From BRHc4a sp049325055 (GTDB taxonomy: Bacteria; Bacillota; Desulfotomaculia; Desulfotomaculales; Desulfocucumaceae): DNA of 24,523 nucleotides. The position numbers and the translations under genes are program-made. Shown piece after piece: positions 1 to 6,957 of the stretch (position 1 is its first letter; the number at the start of each line of letters is the position of its first letter). The DNA lies in NCBI GenBank assembly GCA_049325055.1, contig JBMOPB010000117.1, positions 1 through 24,523 of the forward strand. Reading direction: 5' to 3'. Under the pieces are notes generated by a model. It searched no databases, was not told the origin of the DNA, and worked only from the letters and a program-made list of their open reading frames with translations.

Positions 1-110
1 TTAACATCAAGCTTATCACCCCCATCGCCATTGAAGAGGGACTGCGCTTCGCCATCCGTGAGGGCGGCCGCACAGTGGGCGCCGGGGTTGTAACCTCCAT
101 AATAGAGTAA
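1..110 (+). CDS. tuf: Elongation factor Tu, C-terminal end (partial)
   Basis: This is the last 35 codons of EF-Tu, the GTPase that brings aminoacyl-tRNA to the ribosome; the 5' part lies outside the window. The reading frame begins at base 3 and ends with TAA at 108-110. The translated end contains the hallmark third-domain segment LRFAIREGGRTVGAGVV, which is nearly invariant in bacterial EF-Tu. The position directly upstream of rpsJ is the standard order (rpsL-rpsG-fusA-tuf-rpsJ), so the window most likely opens at the end of the str operon. Confidence 0.95.
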   Translation, partial: NIKLITPIAIEEGLRFAIREGGRTVGAGVVTSIIE

Positions 111-117
111 AGGCACA

Positions 118-221
118 GGGATTAGGGATTAGGAATTAGATAATAGACCTGTTATAATTCGGGCTTAAAGTAACAACTACCAAACCATACTCCTAACCCC
201 CAACCCCAAACCCCAAACCCC
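118..221. repeat. Paired GATTAGG / CCCCAA intergenic repeat, copy A
   Basis: The left arm (118-139) is tandem GGGATTA-type heptads, and the right arm (192-221) is CCCCAA/CCCCAAA units. They are separated by 52 bp. Read antiparallel, the GGG and TT blocks of the left arm face the CCC and AA blocks of the right arm, with A-C mismatches between them, so the pair is an imperfect inverted repeat. The same arrangement occurs at 2232-2349. The spacer holds a promoter-like sequence (150-158). The function is unknown; it may be a dispersed genomic repeat. Confidence 0.7.
129..158 (+). promoter_or_regulatory. Putative extended -10 promoter of the S10 operon
   Basis: TATAAT lies at 153-158 and is preceded by TG plus one base (150-152), giving an extended -10 element. 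The best -35-like hexamer is TTAGGA (129-134) at 18 bp, a weak match that sits in the left repeat arm. Extended -10 promoters tolerate a poor -35. A start near base 165 would give a leader of about 80 nt before rpsJ. No tuf terminator is visible, so read-through transcription is also likely. Confidence 0.5.
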
Positions 222-243
222 TGCGCGAAAGGAGGTCTGCCCG

Positions 244-552
244 TTGAAAAGGCAAAAAATTCGTATCCGGCTTAAGGCCTATGACCATCACATGCTGGAT
301 CAGTCGGCACAAAAAATAGTGGACACGGCGAAAAGGACCGGAGCCTCGGTGGCCGGACCGATTCCACTGCCCACGGAGAAAAATATATATACCATTCTTC
401 GTTCGCCACACGTGAACAAGGATTCTCGCGAACAGTTCGAAATGAGGACGCATAAACGCCTTATCGATATACTCGAACCCACTCCCAAGACAGTGGATGC
501 GTTGATGCGCCTTGATCTGCCGGCTGGCGTGGATATAGAAATCAAGCTTTAA
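244..552 (+). CDS. rpsJ: 30S ribosomal protein S10
   Basis: S10 is a head-domain protein of the small subunit and, in E. coli, also the NusE antitermination factor. The product is 102 residues, the usual length, and carries the typical opening KIRIRLKAYDHHMLDQS and the downstream RSPHVNKDSREQFEMRTHKR segment. The start is a TTG at 244, supported by AAAGGAGGT at 228-236 with 7 nt spacing; no ATG or GTG fits. It is the first gene of the S10 block and is followed by a 110-bp spacer before rplC that can fold into a branched structure. Confidence 0.97.
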   Translation: MKRQKIRIRLKAYDHHMLDQSAQKIVDTAKRTGASVAGPIPLPTEKNIYTILRSPHVNKDSREQFEMRTHKRLIDILEPTPKTVDALMRLDLPAGVDIEIKL

Positions 553-565
553 CTTAAGGCTCGCA

Positions 566-640
566 CGGAAGCTACGTTCACCACGAAATTGCTGCAATGA
601 CAGGTTGTCGCCTGATGGAAAGGTGAACCTCTTGTTTCCG
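566..640 (+). promoter_or_regulatory. Putative branched RNA structure between rpsJ and rplC
   Basis: A perfect 7-bp inverted repeat, GTTCACC (576-582) with GGTGAAC (622-628), encloses two short hairpins: ATTG/CAAT (588-591 with 95-98 of the same hundred, that is 595-598) and CAGG/CCTG (601-604 with 611-614). An outer helix CGGAA (566-570) with TTCCG (636-640) extends the stem across an internal loop. This would be a three-way junction 10-20 nt upstream of the rplC ribosome binding site, the typical place for a ribosomal-protein autoregulatory leader. There is no known family match from memory, and no covariation was tested. Confidence 0.45.
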
Positions 641-662
641 GCCGGCACTGGAGGTGCTAAAA

Positions 663-1295
663 GTGAAAAAGGCAATACTGGGTAAAAAAGTGGGCATGAC
701 CCAGGTTTTTACCAATGAAGGTTTGGCGGTACCCGTAACCGTAATTGAAGCCGGCCCGTGTTTTGTGGTGCAGAAAAAGACAATAGAAAGGGATGGCTAT
801 GGTGCCATTCAGGTCGGCTTCGGGGAAAAACGCGAAAAATTGTTTAACAAGCCGGTTAAGGGGCATTTTAACAAGGCGGGGGTAAGACCGCTCCGATTCC
901 TCAGGGAATTCAAGGTTGAAAATTGGGACAGCTACCAGGTGGGCCAGGAGATAAAGGCAGACCTGTTTGGCACCGGGGAAAAGGTAGACGTGGTGGGCAC
1001 CTCAAAGGGACGGGGCTTTGCCGGGGGTATTAAAAGACACGGATTCCACAGGGGGCCTATGGCTCACGGCTCCAAATACCACCGCCGTCCCGGCTCGCTT
1101 GGAGCCAAGGGCCCTGCCAGGGTGTATAAGGGGCGTAAGCTTCCGGGGCACTATGGAGCTGCACGGGTTACGGTGCAAAACCTGGAAGTTGTAAAAGTGG
1201 ACGCCGACCGCAATCTGCTGGCGTTGAAGGGCGCCGTTCCGGGGCCCCGGGGCGGGCTGGTTGTTATAAAAGACAGCGTAAAGGCCGGTAAATAG
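663..1295 (+). CDS. rplC: 50S ribosomal protein L3
   Basis: L3 is a primary assembly protein of the large subunit; its extended loop reaches towards the peptidyl transferase centre. The product is 210 residues and shows the family start KKAILGKKVGMTQVF and the central loop GRGFAGGIKRHGF...HGSKYHRRPGS...PARVYKGRKLPGHYG. I chose the GTG at 663 because GGAGGTG (650-656) lies 6 nt upstream; an in-frame GTG at 654 overlaps that Shine-Dalgarno sequence and is therefore unlikely. Its neighbours are rpsJ upstream and rplD 29 nt downstream. Confidence 0.96.
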   Translation: MKKAILGKKVGMTQVFTNEGLAVPVTVIEAGPCFVVQKKTIERDGYGAIQVGFGEKREKLFNKPVKGHFNKAGVRPLRFLREFKVENWDSYQVGQEIKADLFGTGEKVDVVGTSKGRGFAGGIKRHGFHRGPMAHGSKYHRRPGSLGAKGPARVYKGRKLPGHYGAARVTVQNLEVVKVDADRNLLALKGAVPGPRGGLVVIKDSVKAGK

Positions 1296-1324
1296 ACGGG
1301 CGTGCAGAAAGGAGGAAACTGAGA

Positions 1325-1951
1325 ATGCCGAAGGTAGCACTTTACAATACCAACGGGGAACAGGTTGGGGATATAGACCTCGCCGACAGCGTTTTTGGCG
1401 TTGATGTTAACCAATCCGTGCTGCACGATGCCGTGGTGGCTTACCTGGCCAATCAGAGACAGGGGACCCATGACACAAAAACACGCGCCGAAGTAAGCGG
1501 CGGCGGCCGCAAGCCCTGGCGCCAGAAGGGTACCGGCAGGGCCAGGCACGGAAGCACACGTTCTCCCATCTGGAGGCACGGTGGTACAGTATTTGGACCC
1601 CACCCCAGGGATTACAGCATCAGGCTTCCAAAGAAGGTGAGGCGTCTGGCCATGAAGTCCGCACTTTCTTCCAAGGTGGAAAGCGGCAACATTATTGTGC
1701 TGGACGATCTGAGCATTGAACAGCCAAAAACCAAGGAAATGGTTCGTATACTGGGCAATCTCAAGGTGAACAACAAGGCGCTGGTGGTAACAGCGGAGAA
1801 GGACGACAACGTGGTCAAGTCTGCCCGGAATATTCCGGGGGTAAAGCCCTCTGCGGCCGGTATTCTGAATGTCTATGACATTCTGGCGCACCAGACCCTG
1901 GTGATAACCAGGGATGCGGTGAACCGGGTGGAGGAGGTGCTGGCGAAGTGA
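1325..1951 (+). CDS. rplD: 50S ribosomal protein L4
   Basis: L4 lines part of the peptide exit tunnel and in E. coli represses its own S10 operon. The product is 208 residues, with the tunnel-loop signature TRAEVSGGGRKPWRQKGTGRARHGS at about residues 52-76 and the C-terminal segment LNVYDILAHQTLVITRDAV. The ATG start at 1325 follows AAAGGAGG about 8 nt upstream. Its stop overlaps the rplW start (GTGA at 1948-1951), so translation of the two is probably coupled. Confidence 0.97.
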   Translation: MPKVALYNTNGEQVGDIDLADSVFGVDVNQSVLHDAVVAYLANQRQGTHDTKTRAEVSGGGRKPWRQKGTGRARHGSTRSPIWRHGGTVFGPHPRDYSIRLPKKVRRLAMKSALSSKVESGNIIVLDDLSIEQPKTKEMVRILGNLKVNNKALVVTAEKDDNVVKSARNIPGVKPSAAGILNVYDILAHQTLVITRDAVNRVEEVLAK

Positions 1952-2232
1952 AAAACCCCAGGGACATTCTGAAAAAGCCACTCATCACCGAAAAATCGAT
2001 GGATTTGGTGGCGGAAAACAAGTATACCTTCATAGTTGCCCCCGACTCCAACAAGATAGAGATCAAAAAGGCGGTGGAGGAGCTTTTTAAGGTTAAGGTT
2101 GATAAGGTTCACACCATCCGCTATAAGGGCAGGGTAAAAAGGGTAAGGGGCAGATTAGGCCGCACCTCGGGCTACAAGAAGGCAATCGTAACTCTTAAAG
2201 AGGGTAAGATAGAGATCTTTGAAGGAGTATAG
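1948..2232 (+). CDS. rplW: 50S ribosomal protein L23
   Basis: L23 sits at the tunnel exit and is the docking site for trigger factor and the signal recognition particle. The product is 94 residues, the usual short bacterial length, with PRDILKKPLITEKSMDL at the N-terminus and the KKAVEELFKVKVDKVHTIRYKGR core. It starts at a GTG that overlaps the rplD stop by 4 bases, with GGAGGTG 10 nt upstream inside rplD. The TAG stop runs directly into the second GATTAGG repeat (from 2232), which separates it from rplB. Confidence 0.96.
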   Translation: MKNPRDILKKPLITEKSMDLVAENKYTFIVAPDSNKIEIKKAVEELFKVKVDKVHTIRYKGRVKRVRGRLGRTSGYKKAIVTLKEGKIEIFEGV

Positions 2233-2349
2233 ATTAGGGATTAGGGATTAAGGATTAGGGATTAGGGATTATAGGCTGAGAAATATGAATCAGGCCGGCT
2301 GCCGGCAGGAAGTTTTTAGCCAATCCCCGACCCCCCAACCCCCAACCCC
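2232..2349. repeat. Paired GATTAGG / CCCCAA intergenic repeat, copy B
   Basis: The left arm (2232-2270) contains about five GGGATTA-type heptads, one degenerate (AAGG for AGGG). The right arm (2320-2349) is CCCC-rich with AA separators. The arms are 49 bp apart, close to the 52 bp of copy A, and the spacer contains GCCGGC twice (2295-2307 region). The element begins at the rplW stop codon and ends just before the rplB ribosome binding site, making a 141-bp gap where Firmicutes normally have only a few bases. The function is unknown. Confidence 0.7.
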
Positions 2350-2373
2350 TTGTATGACAAGGAGGTAAACCAG

Positions 2374-3198
2374 GTGGCAGTTAAAAAGTTCAAACCCACT
2401 TCGCCTGGTCGCAGGTTTGTAACTGTTTCGACCTTTGACGAAATTACAACGGATAAGCCGGAAAAATCCCTTCTGGAGCCTCTGAAAAGAAAAGCGGGGC
2501 GCAACAGCCAGGGAAGGATTACGGTGAGGCACCGTGGCGGTGGGCATAAAAAACAATATCGCCTGATTGACTTTAAAAGAGACAAGGACAGCATTCCTGC
2601 CAAGGTAGCCACCATTGAGTATGATCCCAACAGGTCGGCCCGTATTGCCCTTCTGAACTACCTGGATGGGGAAAAAAGGTACATTTTGGCCCCGCTGGGT
2701 CTGGAAGTTGGCATGACGGTGCTTTCCGGACCGGATGTGGATATCAAGGTGGGTAATTGCCTTCCGCTAAGGAATATTCCGCTGGGTACAATGATTCATA
2801 ACATTGAGTTGTATCCAAAAGGCGGCGGGCAGCTTGTAAGATCAGCCGGTACGGCGGCCCAGCTCATGGCCAAGGAAGGCAAATATGCACACGTGCGTAT
2901 GCCTTCGGGAGAAATGAGGTTGATACTGCAGGAGTGCAGGGCCACCATCGGCCAGGTAGGCAACGTCGAGCATGAAAACATTACCGTTGGTAAAGCCGGC
3001 CGAAGCCGCTGGATGGGCAAAAGGCCGACGGTGCGCGGCGTGGTCATGAACCCTGTGGACCACCCGCACGGCGGTGGTGAAGGTCGTTCACCCATCGGCC
3101 GTAACCCGGTGACTCCGTGGGGTAAGCCGGCTCTGGGCGCCCGTACAAGGAAAAAGAAGCCCAGTGACCGCCTGATAGTCAAACGGAGAACCAAGTAG
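2374..3198 (+). CDS. rplB: 50S ribosomal protein L2
   Basis: L2 is needed for subunit association and supports the peptidyl transferase centre. The product is 274 residues, the family length, with the N-terminal KKFKPTSPGRRF, the central RHRGGGHKKQYR motif and the C-terminal loop HPHGGGEGRSPIGRNPVTPWGKP, whose first His is the functionally important one in E. coli L2. The GTG at 2374 is the start because AAGGAGGT at 2359-2366 is 7 nt upstream; an in-frame TTG at 2350 precedes that site and is rejected. Confidence 0.97.
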   Translation: MAVKKFKPTSPGRRFVTVSTFDEITTDKPEKSLLEPLKRKAGRNSQGRITVRHRGGGHKKQYRLIDFKRDKDSIPAKVATIEYDPNRSARIALLNYLDGEKRYILAPLGLEVGMTVLSGPDVDIKVGNCLPLRNIPLGTMIHNIELYPKGGGQLVRSAGTAAQLMAKEGKYAHVRMPSGEMRLILQECRATIGQVGNVEHENITVGKAGRSRWMGKRPTVRGVVMNPVDHPHGGGEGRSPIGRNPVTPWGKPALGARTRKKKPSDRLIVKRRTK

Positions 3199-3217
3199 CA
3201 AGGAAGGAGGCTAGCAC

Positions 3218-3502
3218 ATGGGCCGTTCCCTTAAAAAAGGGCCGTACTGCGACGAAAAGCTTCTCAACAAGATAGAAGATATGAACGCCAAGGGAGAAAA
3301 GCGTGTCATCAAGACATGGTCCCGGCGCTCCACCATATTTCCGCAGATGATTGGCCACACTCTGGCCGTTCATGACGGGCGGAAGCACATTCCGGTATAT
3401 ATAACCGAGGACATGGTGGGTCACAAGCTGGGTGAATTCGCGCCCACAAGGATGTTCAGGGGACATGGGCATCACACTGAAAGATCGACTTCACTAAAAT
3501 AA
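3218..3502 (+). CDS. rpsS: 30S ribosomal protein S19
   Basis: S19 binds S13 in the small-subunit head near the A site. The product is 94 residues with the canonical MGRSLKKGPYCDEKLL start, the TWSRRSTIFPQMIGHT motif and the KLGEFAPTR...FRGHG C-terminal segment. The ATG start follows AAGGAGG about 10 nt upstream. A 118-bp gap then separates it from rplV, longer than usual for this pair. Confidence 0.97.
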   Translation: MGRSLKKGPYCDEKLLNKIEDMNAKGEKRVIKTWSRRSTIFPQMIGHTLAVHDGRKHIPVYITEDMVGHKLGEFAPTRMFRGHGHHTERSTSLK

Positions 3503-3620
3503 GGTTTTATGGTTCTTTAAGCGTTAATGTTCGTCTGACAGTTGCCCCGGGGGTCCATACCGGAAGGGACTCTAAAGGAGGTACTCCCAAAGCGGCTGTT
3601 TGATATAAGGAGGTATACCT

Positions 3621-3977
3621 GTGGCAGGTACCAATTCGGAAGCAAGGGCGATTGCCAGGTACATCCGTATCTCTCCCCGGAAGGCTCGCGAAGTGGTGGA
3701 CCTGATTCGCGGCAAGAATGTAAGGGAGGCTCTGGCCATTTTAAAATTCACTCCCAGGAAGGCTTCGGCGCCTGTCGCCAAAGTGGTGCAGTCGGCTGCG
3801 GCCAATGCCGAGCATAACTATGAAATGGACAAGGAAAATCTCTACATTGCCGAATGCTACGTGGACCAGGGGCCCATCATCAAGCGTTTCCAGGCCAGGG
3901 CTATGGGGCGCGCCGATGTGCTTCGCAAGCGCACAAGTCATATAACCGTTGTGGTAAAGGAAAAACCCGTTAAATAA
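3621..3977 (+). CDS. rplV: 50S ribosomal protein L22
   Basis: L22 spans the large subunit and its hairpin lines the exit tunnel, the site of some macrolide-resistance mutations. The product is 118 residues with ARAIARYIRISPRKAREVVDLIRGK near the N-terminus and the hairpin region KRFQARAMGRADVLRKRTSHITVVV at the C-terminus. The GTG start at 3621 is set by AAGGAGGT at 3607-3614. rpsC follows after 13 nt. Confidence 0.97.
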   Translation: MAGTNSEARAIARYIRISPRKAREVVDLIRGKNVREALAILKFTPRKASAPVAKVVQSAAANAEHNYEMDKENLYIAECYVDQGPIIKRFQARAMGRADVLRKRTSHITVVVKEKPVK

Positions 3978-3990
3978 GAGGAGGGCTAGT

Positions 3991-4653
3991 GTGGGCCAGA
4001 AGGTAAATCCCAAGGGTTTGCGTATAGGCATTATTAAAGACTGGGAAGGGAAATGGTATGCAAACAAAAAGGATTTTGCATCCCTGCTGCAAGAGGATGT
4101 CAAGGTTCGTAAATTTGTTAAGAAAAAACTGTTTGCGGCCGGTATTTCCCGGATACAGATAGAGAGAGCCGCCAACCGTGTGAAGGTTACTATCCATGCC
4201 GCAAAGCCCGGTATCGTTATCGGGCGGGGCGGGGCTGAGGTTGAAAACCTGCGCAGGGAACTGGAAAAACTGACCGGCAAGCAGGTTCATGTCAATATCG
4301 CGGAAATCAAGGTGCCGGAGATTGACGCCCAGTTGGTGGCTGAAAACGTGGCAGCCCAGATTGAAAAAAGGATTGCATTCCGCAGGGCTATGAAGCAGGG
4401 GGTTTCCCGCAGCATGAAGATGGGGGCCAAGGGGATCAAGGTTGCCTGCTCAGGCAGGCTGGCCGGCGCCGAAATAGCCCGTACCGAGTGGTACAGCGAA
4501 GGAAAAGTGCCCCTGCACACCCTGAGAGCTGACATCGACTACGGTTTTGCGGAAGCTAACACCACTTACGGAAAAATAGGGATCAAAGTCTGGTTGTATA
4601 AAGGAGAAGTTTTGCCGGAAGCCAAGCCCGCTGCCGGACAAGGAGGCGAATAG
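3991..4653 (+). CDS. rpsC: 30S ribosomal protein S3
   Basis: S3 lies at the mRNA entry channel and contributes to helicase activity. The product is 220 residues. An N-terminal type II KH domain is shown by GIVIGRGGAEVENLRREL, with the GRGG loop at about 78-81. The C-terminal domain carries GIKVACSGRLAGAEIARTEWYSEGKVPLHTLRADIDYG. The GTG start at 3991 has GAGGAGGGC upstream. The protein ends in a short Ala/Gly-rich tail (AAGQGGE) that is not conserved in the family. Confidence 0.97.
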   Translation: MGQKVNPKGLRIGIIKDWEGKWYANKKDFASLLQEDVKVRKFVKKKLFAAGISRIQIERAANRVKVTIHAAKPGIVIGRGGAEVENLRRELEKLTGKQVHVNIAEIKVPEIDAQLVAENVAAQIEKRIAFRRAMKQGVSRSMKMGAKGIKVACSGRLAGAEIARTEWYSEGKVPLHTLRADIDYGFAEANTTYGKIGIKVWLYKGEVLPEAKPAAGQGGE

Positions 4654-4658
4654 GCTTT

Positions 4659-5090
4659 ATGTTAATACCTAAAAGGGTGAAGTACCGGAAACAGCATCGT
4701 CCCGGCCTTACTGGAAAGTCTAAGGGGGGTAACGAGATACATTTCGGCGATTTCGGCCTTCAGGCGCTGGATCCGGCGTGGATAACCAGCAGGCAGATTG
4801 AAGCGGCCCGTATCGCCATGACCCGTTACATCAAGCGGGGTGGTAAGGTTTGGATCAGGATTTTCCCCGACAAACCGATTACCCAGAAGCCTGCGGAAAC
4901 CCGTATGGGCAGTGGTAAGGGCGCTCCGGAATACTGGGTCGCTGTGGTTAAGCCGGGCAGGGTTCTCTTCGAACTGGCCGGCGTTACCGAAGAGATTGCC
5001 AAGGAAGCCATGCGCCTGGCGTCTCATAAATTACCCATCAGGACAAAGTTTATTAGACGTGGGGAAGTAGGTGAGGCCAGTGAAGGTTAA
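4659..5090 (+). CDS. rplP: 50S ribosomal protein L16
   Basis: L16 helps position the A-site tRNA and is a late assembly protein. The product is 143 residues with MLIPKRVKYRKQHR, the RYIKRGGKVWIRIFPDKP core and the MGSGKGAPEYWVAVVKPG loop that approaches the tRNA elbow. The ATG start at 4659 lies 5 nt after the rpsC stop, with AAGGAGG (4640s) inside the end of rpsC as ribosome binding site. Its 3' end overlaps rpmC by 11 nt. Confidence 0.97.
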   Translation: MLIPKRVKYRKQHRPGLTGKSKGGNEIHFGDFGLQALDPAWITSRQIEAARIAMTRYIKRGGKVWIRIFPDKPITQKPAETRMGSGKGAPEYWVAVVKPGRVLFELAGVTEEIAKEAMRLASHKLPIRTKFIRRGEVGEASEG

Positions 5091-5283
5091 GGAGATCAGG
5101 GATATGTCTTCCGATGAATTGAGAAAGGCGCTGGATGACAATAAGGAAGAACTGTTCAGGCTGAAATTTCAACTGGCCACGGGCCAATTGGATAACCCGA
5201 TGAGGATCCGGGAAGTTAAAAAGAATATTGCCAGGGTAAAGACCATAATGCGCCAGAAGGAATTGGGAATTTTCCAGGCGTAG
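5080..5283 (+). CDS. rpmC: 50S ribosomal protein L29
   Basis: L29 is a small helical protein next to L23 at the tunnel exit. I take the GTG at 5080, giving 67 residues that begin with the family start KVKEIRDMSSDEL; an in-frame GTG at 5071 would add three residues and is less well placed for the AGGTGAGG ribosome binding site (5069-5076). The conserved second helix is RLKFQLATGQLDNPMRIREVKKNIARVKT. With this start the gene overlaps rplP by 11 nt, suggesting coupled translation. Confidence 0.94.
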   Translation: MKVKEIRDMSSDELRKALDDNKEELFRLKFQLATGQLDNPMRIREVKKNIARVKTIMRQKELGIFQA

Positions 5284-5307
5284 GACAGCCGCAAAGGGGG
5301 TAGGAAG

Positions 5308-5571
5308 GTGGAAGGCCGAAACATGCGCAAGACCCGTACAGGTTACGTGGTCAGCAATAAAATGGATAAGACCGTGGTGGTTTCCGTCGAGACTCTGGTC
5401 AGACATCCCCTGTACCAGCGTACCTTCAGGCAGACGAAGAAATTCAAGGCCCATGATGAGCAAAATGCCTGCAATATAGGCGATAAGGTGAAAATCATGG
5501 AAACCAGGCCCCTGTCCAAGGATAAAAGGTGGAGGGTCGTGGAGATAATGGAGCGGGCACAGCAGATTTAG
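5308..5571 (+). CDS. rpsQ: 30S ribosomal protein S17
   Basis: S17 is an OB-fold protein that binds 16S rRNA early in assembly. The product is 87 residues with MRKTRTGYVVSNKMDKTVVVSVE at the N-terminus, HPLYQRTFRQTKKFKAHDE in the middle and the IMETRPLSKDKRWRVVEI segment near the end. The GTG at 5308 is preferred over the internal ATG at 5323 because family members have about four residues before the RKT motif; AAAGGGGG at 5293-5300 is the likely ribosome binding site. Confidence 0.95.
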   Translation: MEGRNMRKTRTGYVVSNKMDKTVVVSVETLVRHPLYQRTFRQTKKFKAHDEQNACNIGDKVKIMETRPLSKDKRWRVVEIMERAQQI

Positions 5572-5601
5572 GGTGCAGCGGTTAAAGGGAGGTTTTGAAA
5601 C

Positions 5602-5970
5602 ATGATACAGGTGCAAACCATGCTTAACGTTGCCGACAATACCGGAGCCCGCAAGTTGATGTGCATCAGAGTTTTGGGCGGATCGCTCAGGCGGTATGCC
5701 AGCGTTGGTGACGTGATCATATGTTCTGTAAAGGAAGCCACGCCCGGTGGCGTTGTTAAGAAAGGCGACGTGGTCAAGTGCGTGGTGGTAAGAACCAACA
5801 AGGAAGTAAGGCGCCCGGACGGGTCTTATATCAAGTTTGACGAGAACGCGGCCGTGATCATCAAAGATGATAAAAGCCCGAAGGGAACTCGTATTTTCGG
5901 GCCGGTAGCCCGGGAACTGCGCGATAGGGATTTTATGAAAATAATCTCTCTGGCACCGGAGGTTCTCTAG
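5602..5970 (+). CDS. rplN: 50S ribosomal protein L14
   Basis: L14 forms an intersubunit bridge with 16S rRNA and is the docking site of the silencing factor RsfS. The product is 122 residues, exactly the family length, with MIQVQTMLNVADNTGARKLMCIRVLGGS at the start and the SPKGTRIFGPVARELRDRDFMKIISLAPEVL ending. The ATG at 5602 follows AAAGGGAGGT. It is the first gene of the spc-type block; no separate promoter is visible in the 30-bp gap from rpsQ. Confidence 0.97.
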   Translation: MIQVQTMLNVADNTGARKLMCIRVLGGSLRRYASVGDVIICSVKEATPGGVVKKGDVVKCVVVRTNKEVRRPDGSYIKFDENAAVIIKDDKSPKGTRIFGPVARELRDRDFMKIISLAPEVL

Positions 5971-6020
5971 GTTCGGAGAGATTAAGAGGTTTTACACGGA
6001 TACTCATAGGAGGTGCAAAC

Positions 6021-6341
6021 GTGCCTAAGGTTCATGTGCGCAAGGGAGACACCGTCCTGGTGACCACGGGCAAGGAAAAGGGCAAAAAGGGCAAAATAAT
6101 CAGTGTTGACCCCGGAAAGAGCCGGGTTATCATAGACGGTATAAATATAGTGAAGCGGCATACCAGGCCCACCCAGAAAATGCCGCAGGGCGGGATAATA
6201 GAAAAGCCTGCGCCAATACACAGCTCGAATGTTATGCTCTTTTGCACGAAGTGCAATTCTCCCACCCGGATTAAGAAAAAGGTGCTTGGAGACGGGGAAA
6301 AAGTCCGGGTATGCAAGGAATGCGGGGAAGTACTTGGTTAA
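6021..6341 (+). CDS. rplX: 50S ribosomal protein L24 (zinc-ribbon form)
   Basis: L24 is an assembly initiator at the tunnel exit. The product is 106 residues. The N-terminal KOW segment (about residues 4-35) includes VRKGDTVLVTTGKEKGKKGKI. The C-terminal extension carries a CxxC pair near residue 75 (CTKC) and another near residue 98 (CKEC), forming a zinc-ribbon-like site, as in many Firmicutes. The GTG start at 6021 follows AGGAGGTG at 6009-6016. Confidence 0.96.
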   Translation: MPKVHVRKGDTVLVTTGKEKGKKGKIISVDPGKSRVIIDGINIVKRHTRPTQKMPQGGIIEKPAPIHSSNVMLFCTKCNSPTRIKKKVLGDGEKVRVCKECGEVLG

Positions 6342-6367
6342 CTCCGCCGGAAAGGAGGGTACGTCAG

Positions 6368-6910
6368 GTGGCAAGATTAAAGGAAAAGTATAATAATGAA
6401 GTAGTAAACGCCATGATGCAAAAATTCGGCTATAAAAATATAATGGAAGTGCCGAAGCTGGAAAAAGTAGTAATCAACGTTGGTGTCGGCGAGGCAATAC
6501 AAAACAGCAAGGCCCTGGATGCAGCCGTAGGCGATGTAACCGCCATAACGGGGCAGCGCCCGGTAATCACCAAGGCCAAAAAGTCTATAGCCGCTTTTAA
6601 ACTGCGCCAGGGGATGAAGATAGGCTGCAAGGTGACATTACGCGGCGACAGGATGTACCACTTTGTGGATAAGCTTTTTAATGTGGCCCTTCCAAGGGTG
6701 AGAGACTTCAGGGGTGTATCCCCCAAATCCTTCGACGGGCGGGGCAATTACAGCATGGGCTTGCGGGAGCAGCTTATTTTTCCCGAGATCGAATACGACA
6801 AAATTGACAAGGTTCGCGGCATGGACATCATTTTTGTGACCACCGCCCGGACCGACGAAGAGGCAAGGGAATTGCTGAGACTCCTGGGTATGCCCTTCAG
6901 AGCCGCCTAA
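6368..6910 (+). CDS. rplE: 50S ribosomal protein L5
   Basis: L5 binds 5S rRNA in the central protuberance. The product is 180 residues from the GTG at 6368, chosen because AAAGGAGGGT (6351-6360) is 7 nt upstream; longer in-frame starts would run into rplX. Family signatures are VPKLEKVVINVGVGEA, ITGQRPVITKAKKSIAAFKLRQGM, LPRVRDFRGVSPKSFDGRGNY and the MDIIFVTTARTDEEARELL end. It lies 26 nt after rplX. Confidence 0.97.
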   Translation: MARLKEKYNNEVVNAMMQKFGYKNIMEVPKLEKVVINVGVGEAIQNSKALDAAVGDVTAITGQRPVITKAKKSIAAFKLRQGMKIGCKVTLRGDRMYHFVDKLFNVALPRVRDFRGVSPKSFDGRGNYSMGLREQLIFPEIEYDKIDKVRGMDIIFVTTARTDEEARELLRLLGMPFRAA

Positions 6911-6957
6911 GCGCCTTCGGGCAAAAATCATGACCGGTCCCGAAAAGGAGGGATAAA

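Noticed and set aside
118..139. GATTAGGG tandem units as a telomere or CRISPR array
   Set aside because: The units are only 6-7 bp, occur a few times within an operon and have no unique spacers, so neither label fits.
1151..1981. Long open frame on the minus strand across rplC-rplD (276 codons)
   Set aside because: It lies entirely antisense to well-conserved ribosomal genes, has no ribosome binding site and no recognisable domain; it reflects codon bias of the real genes.
3542..3817. Plus-strand open frame starting in the rpsS-rplV gap
   Set aside because: It overlaps rplV in another frame, has no ribosome binding site at its start and looks compositionally like a frame-shifted rplV.
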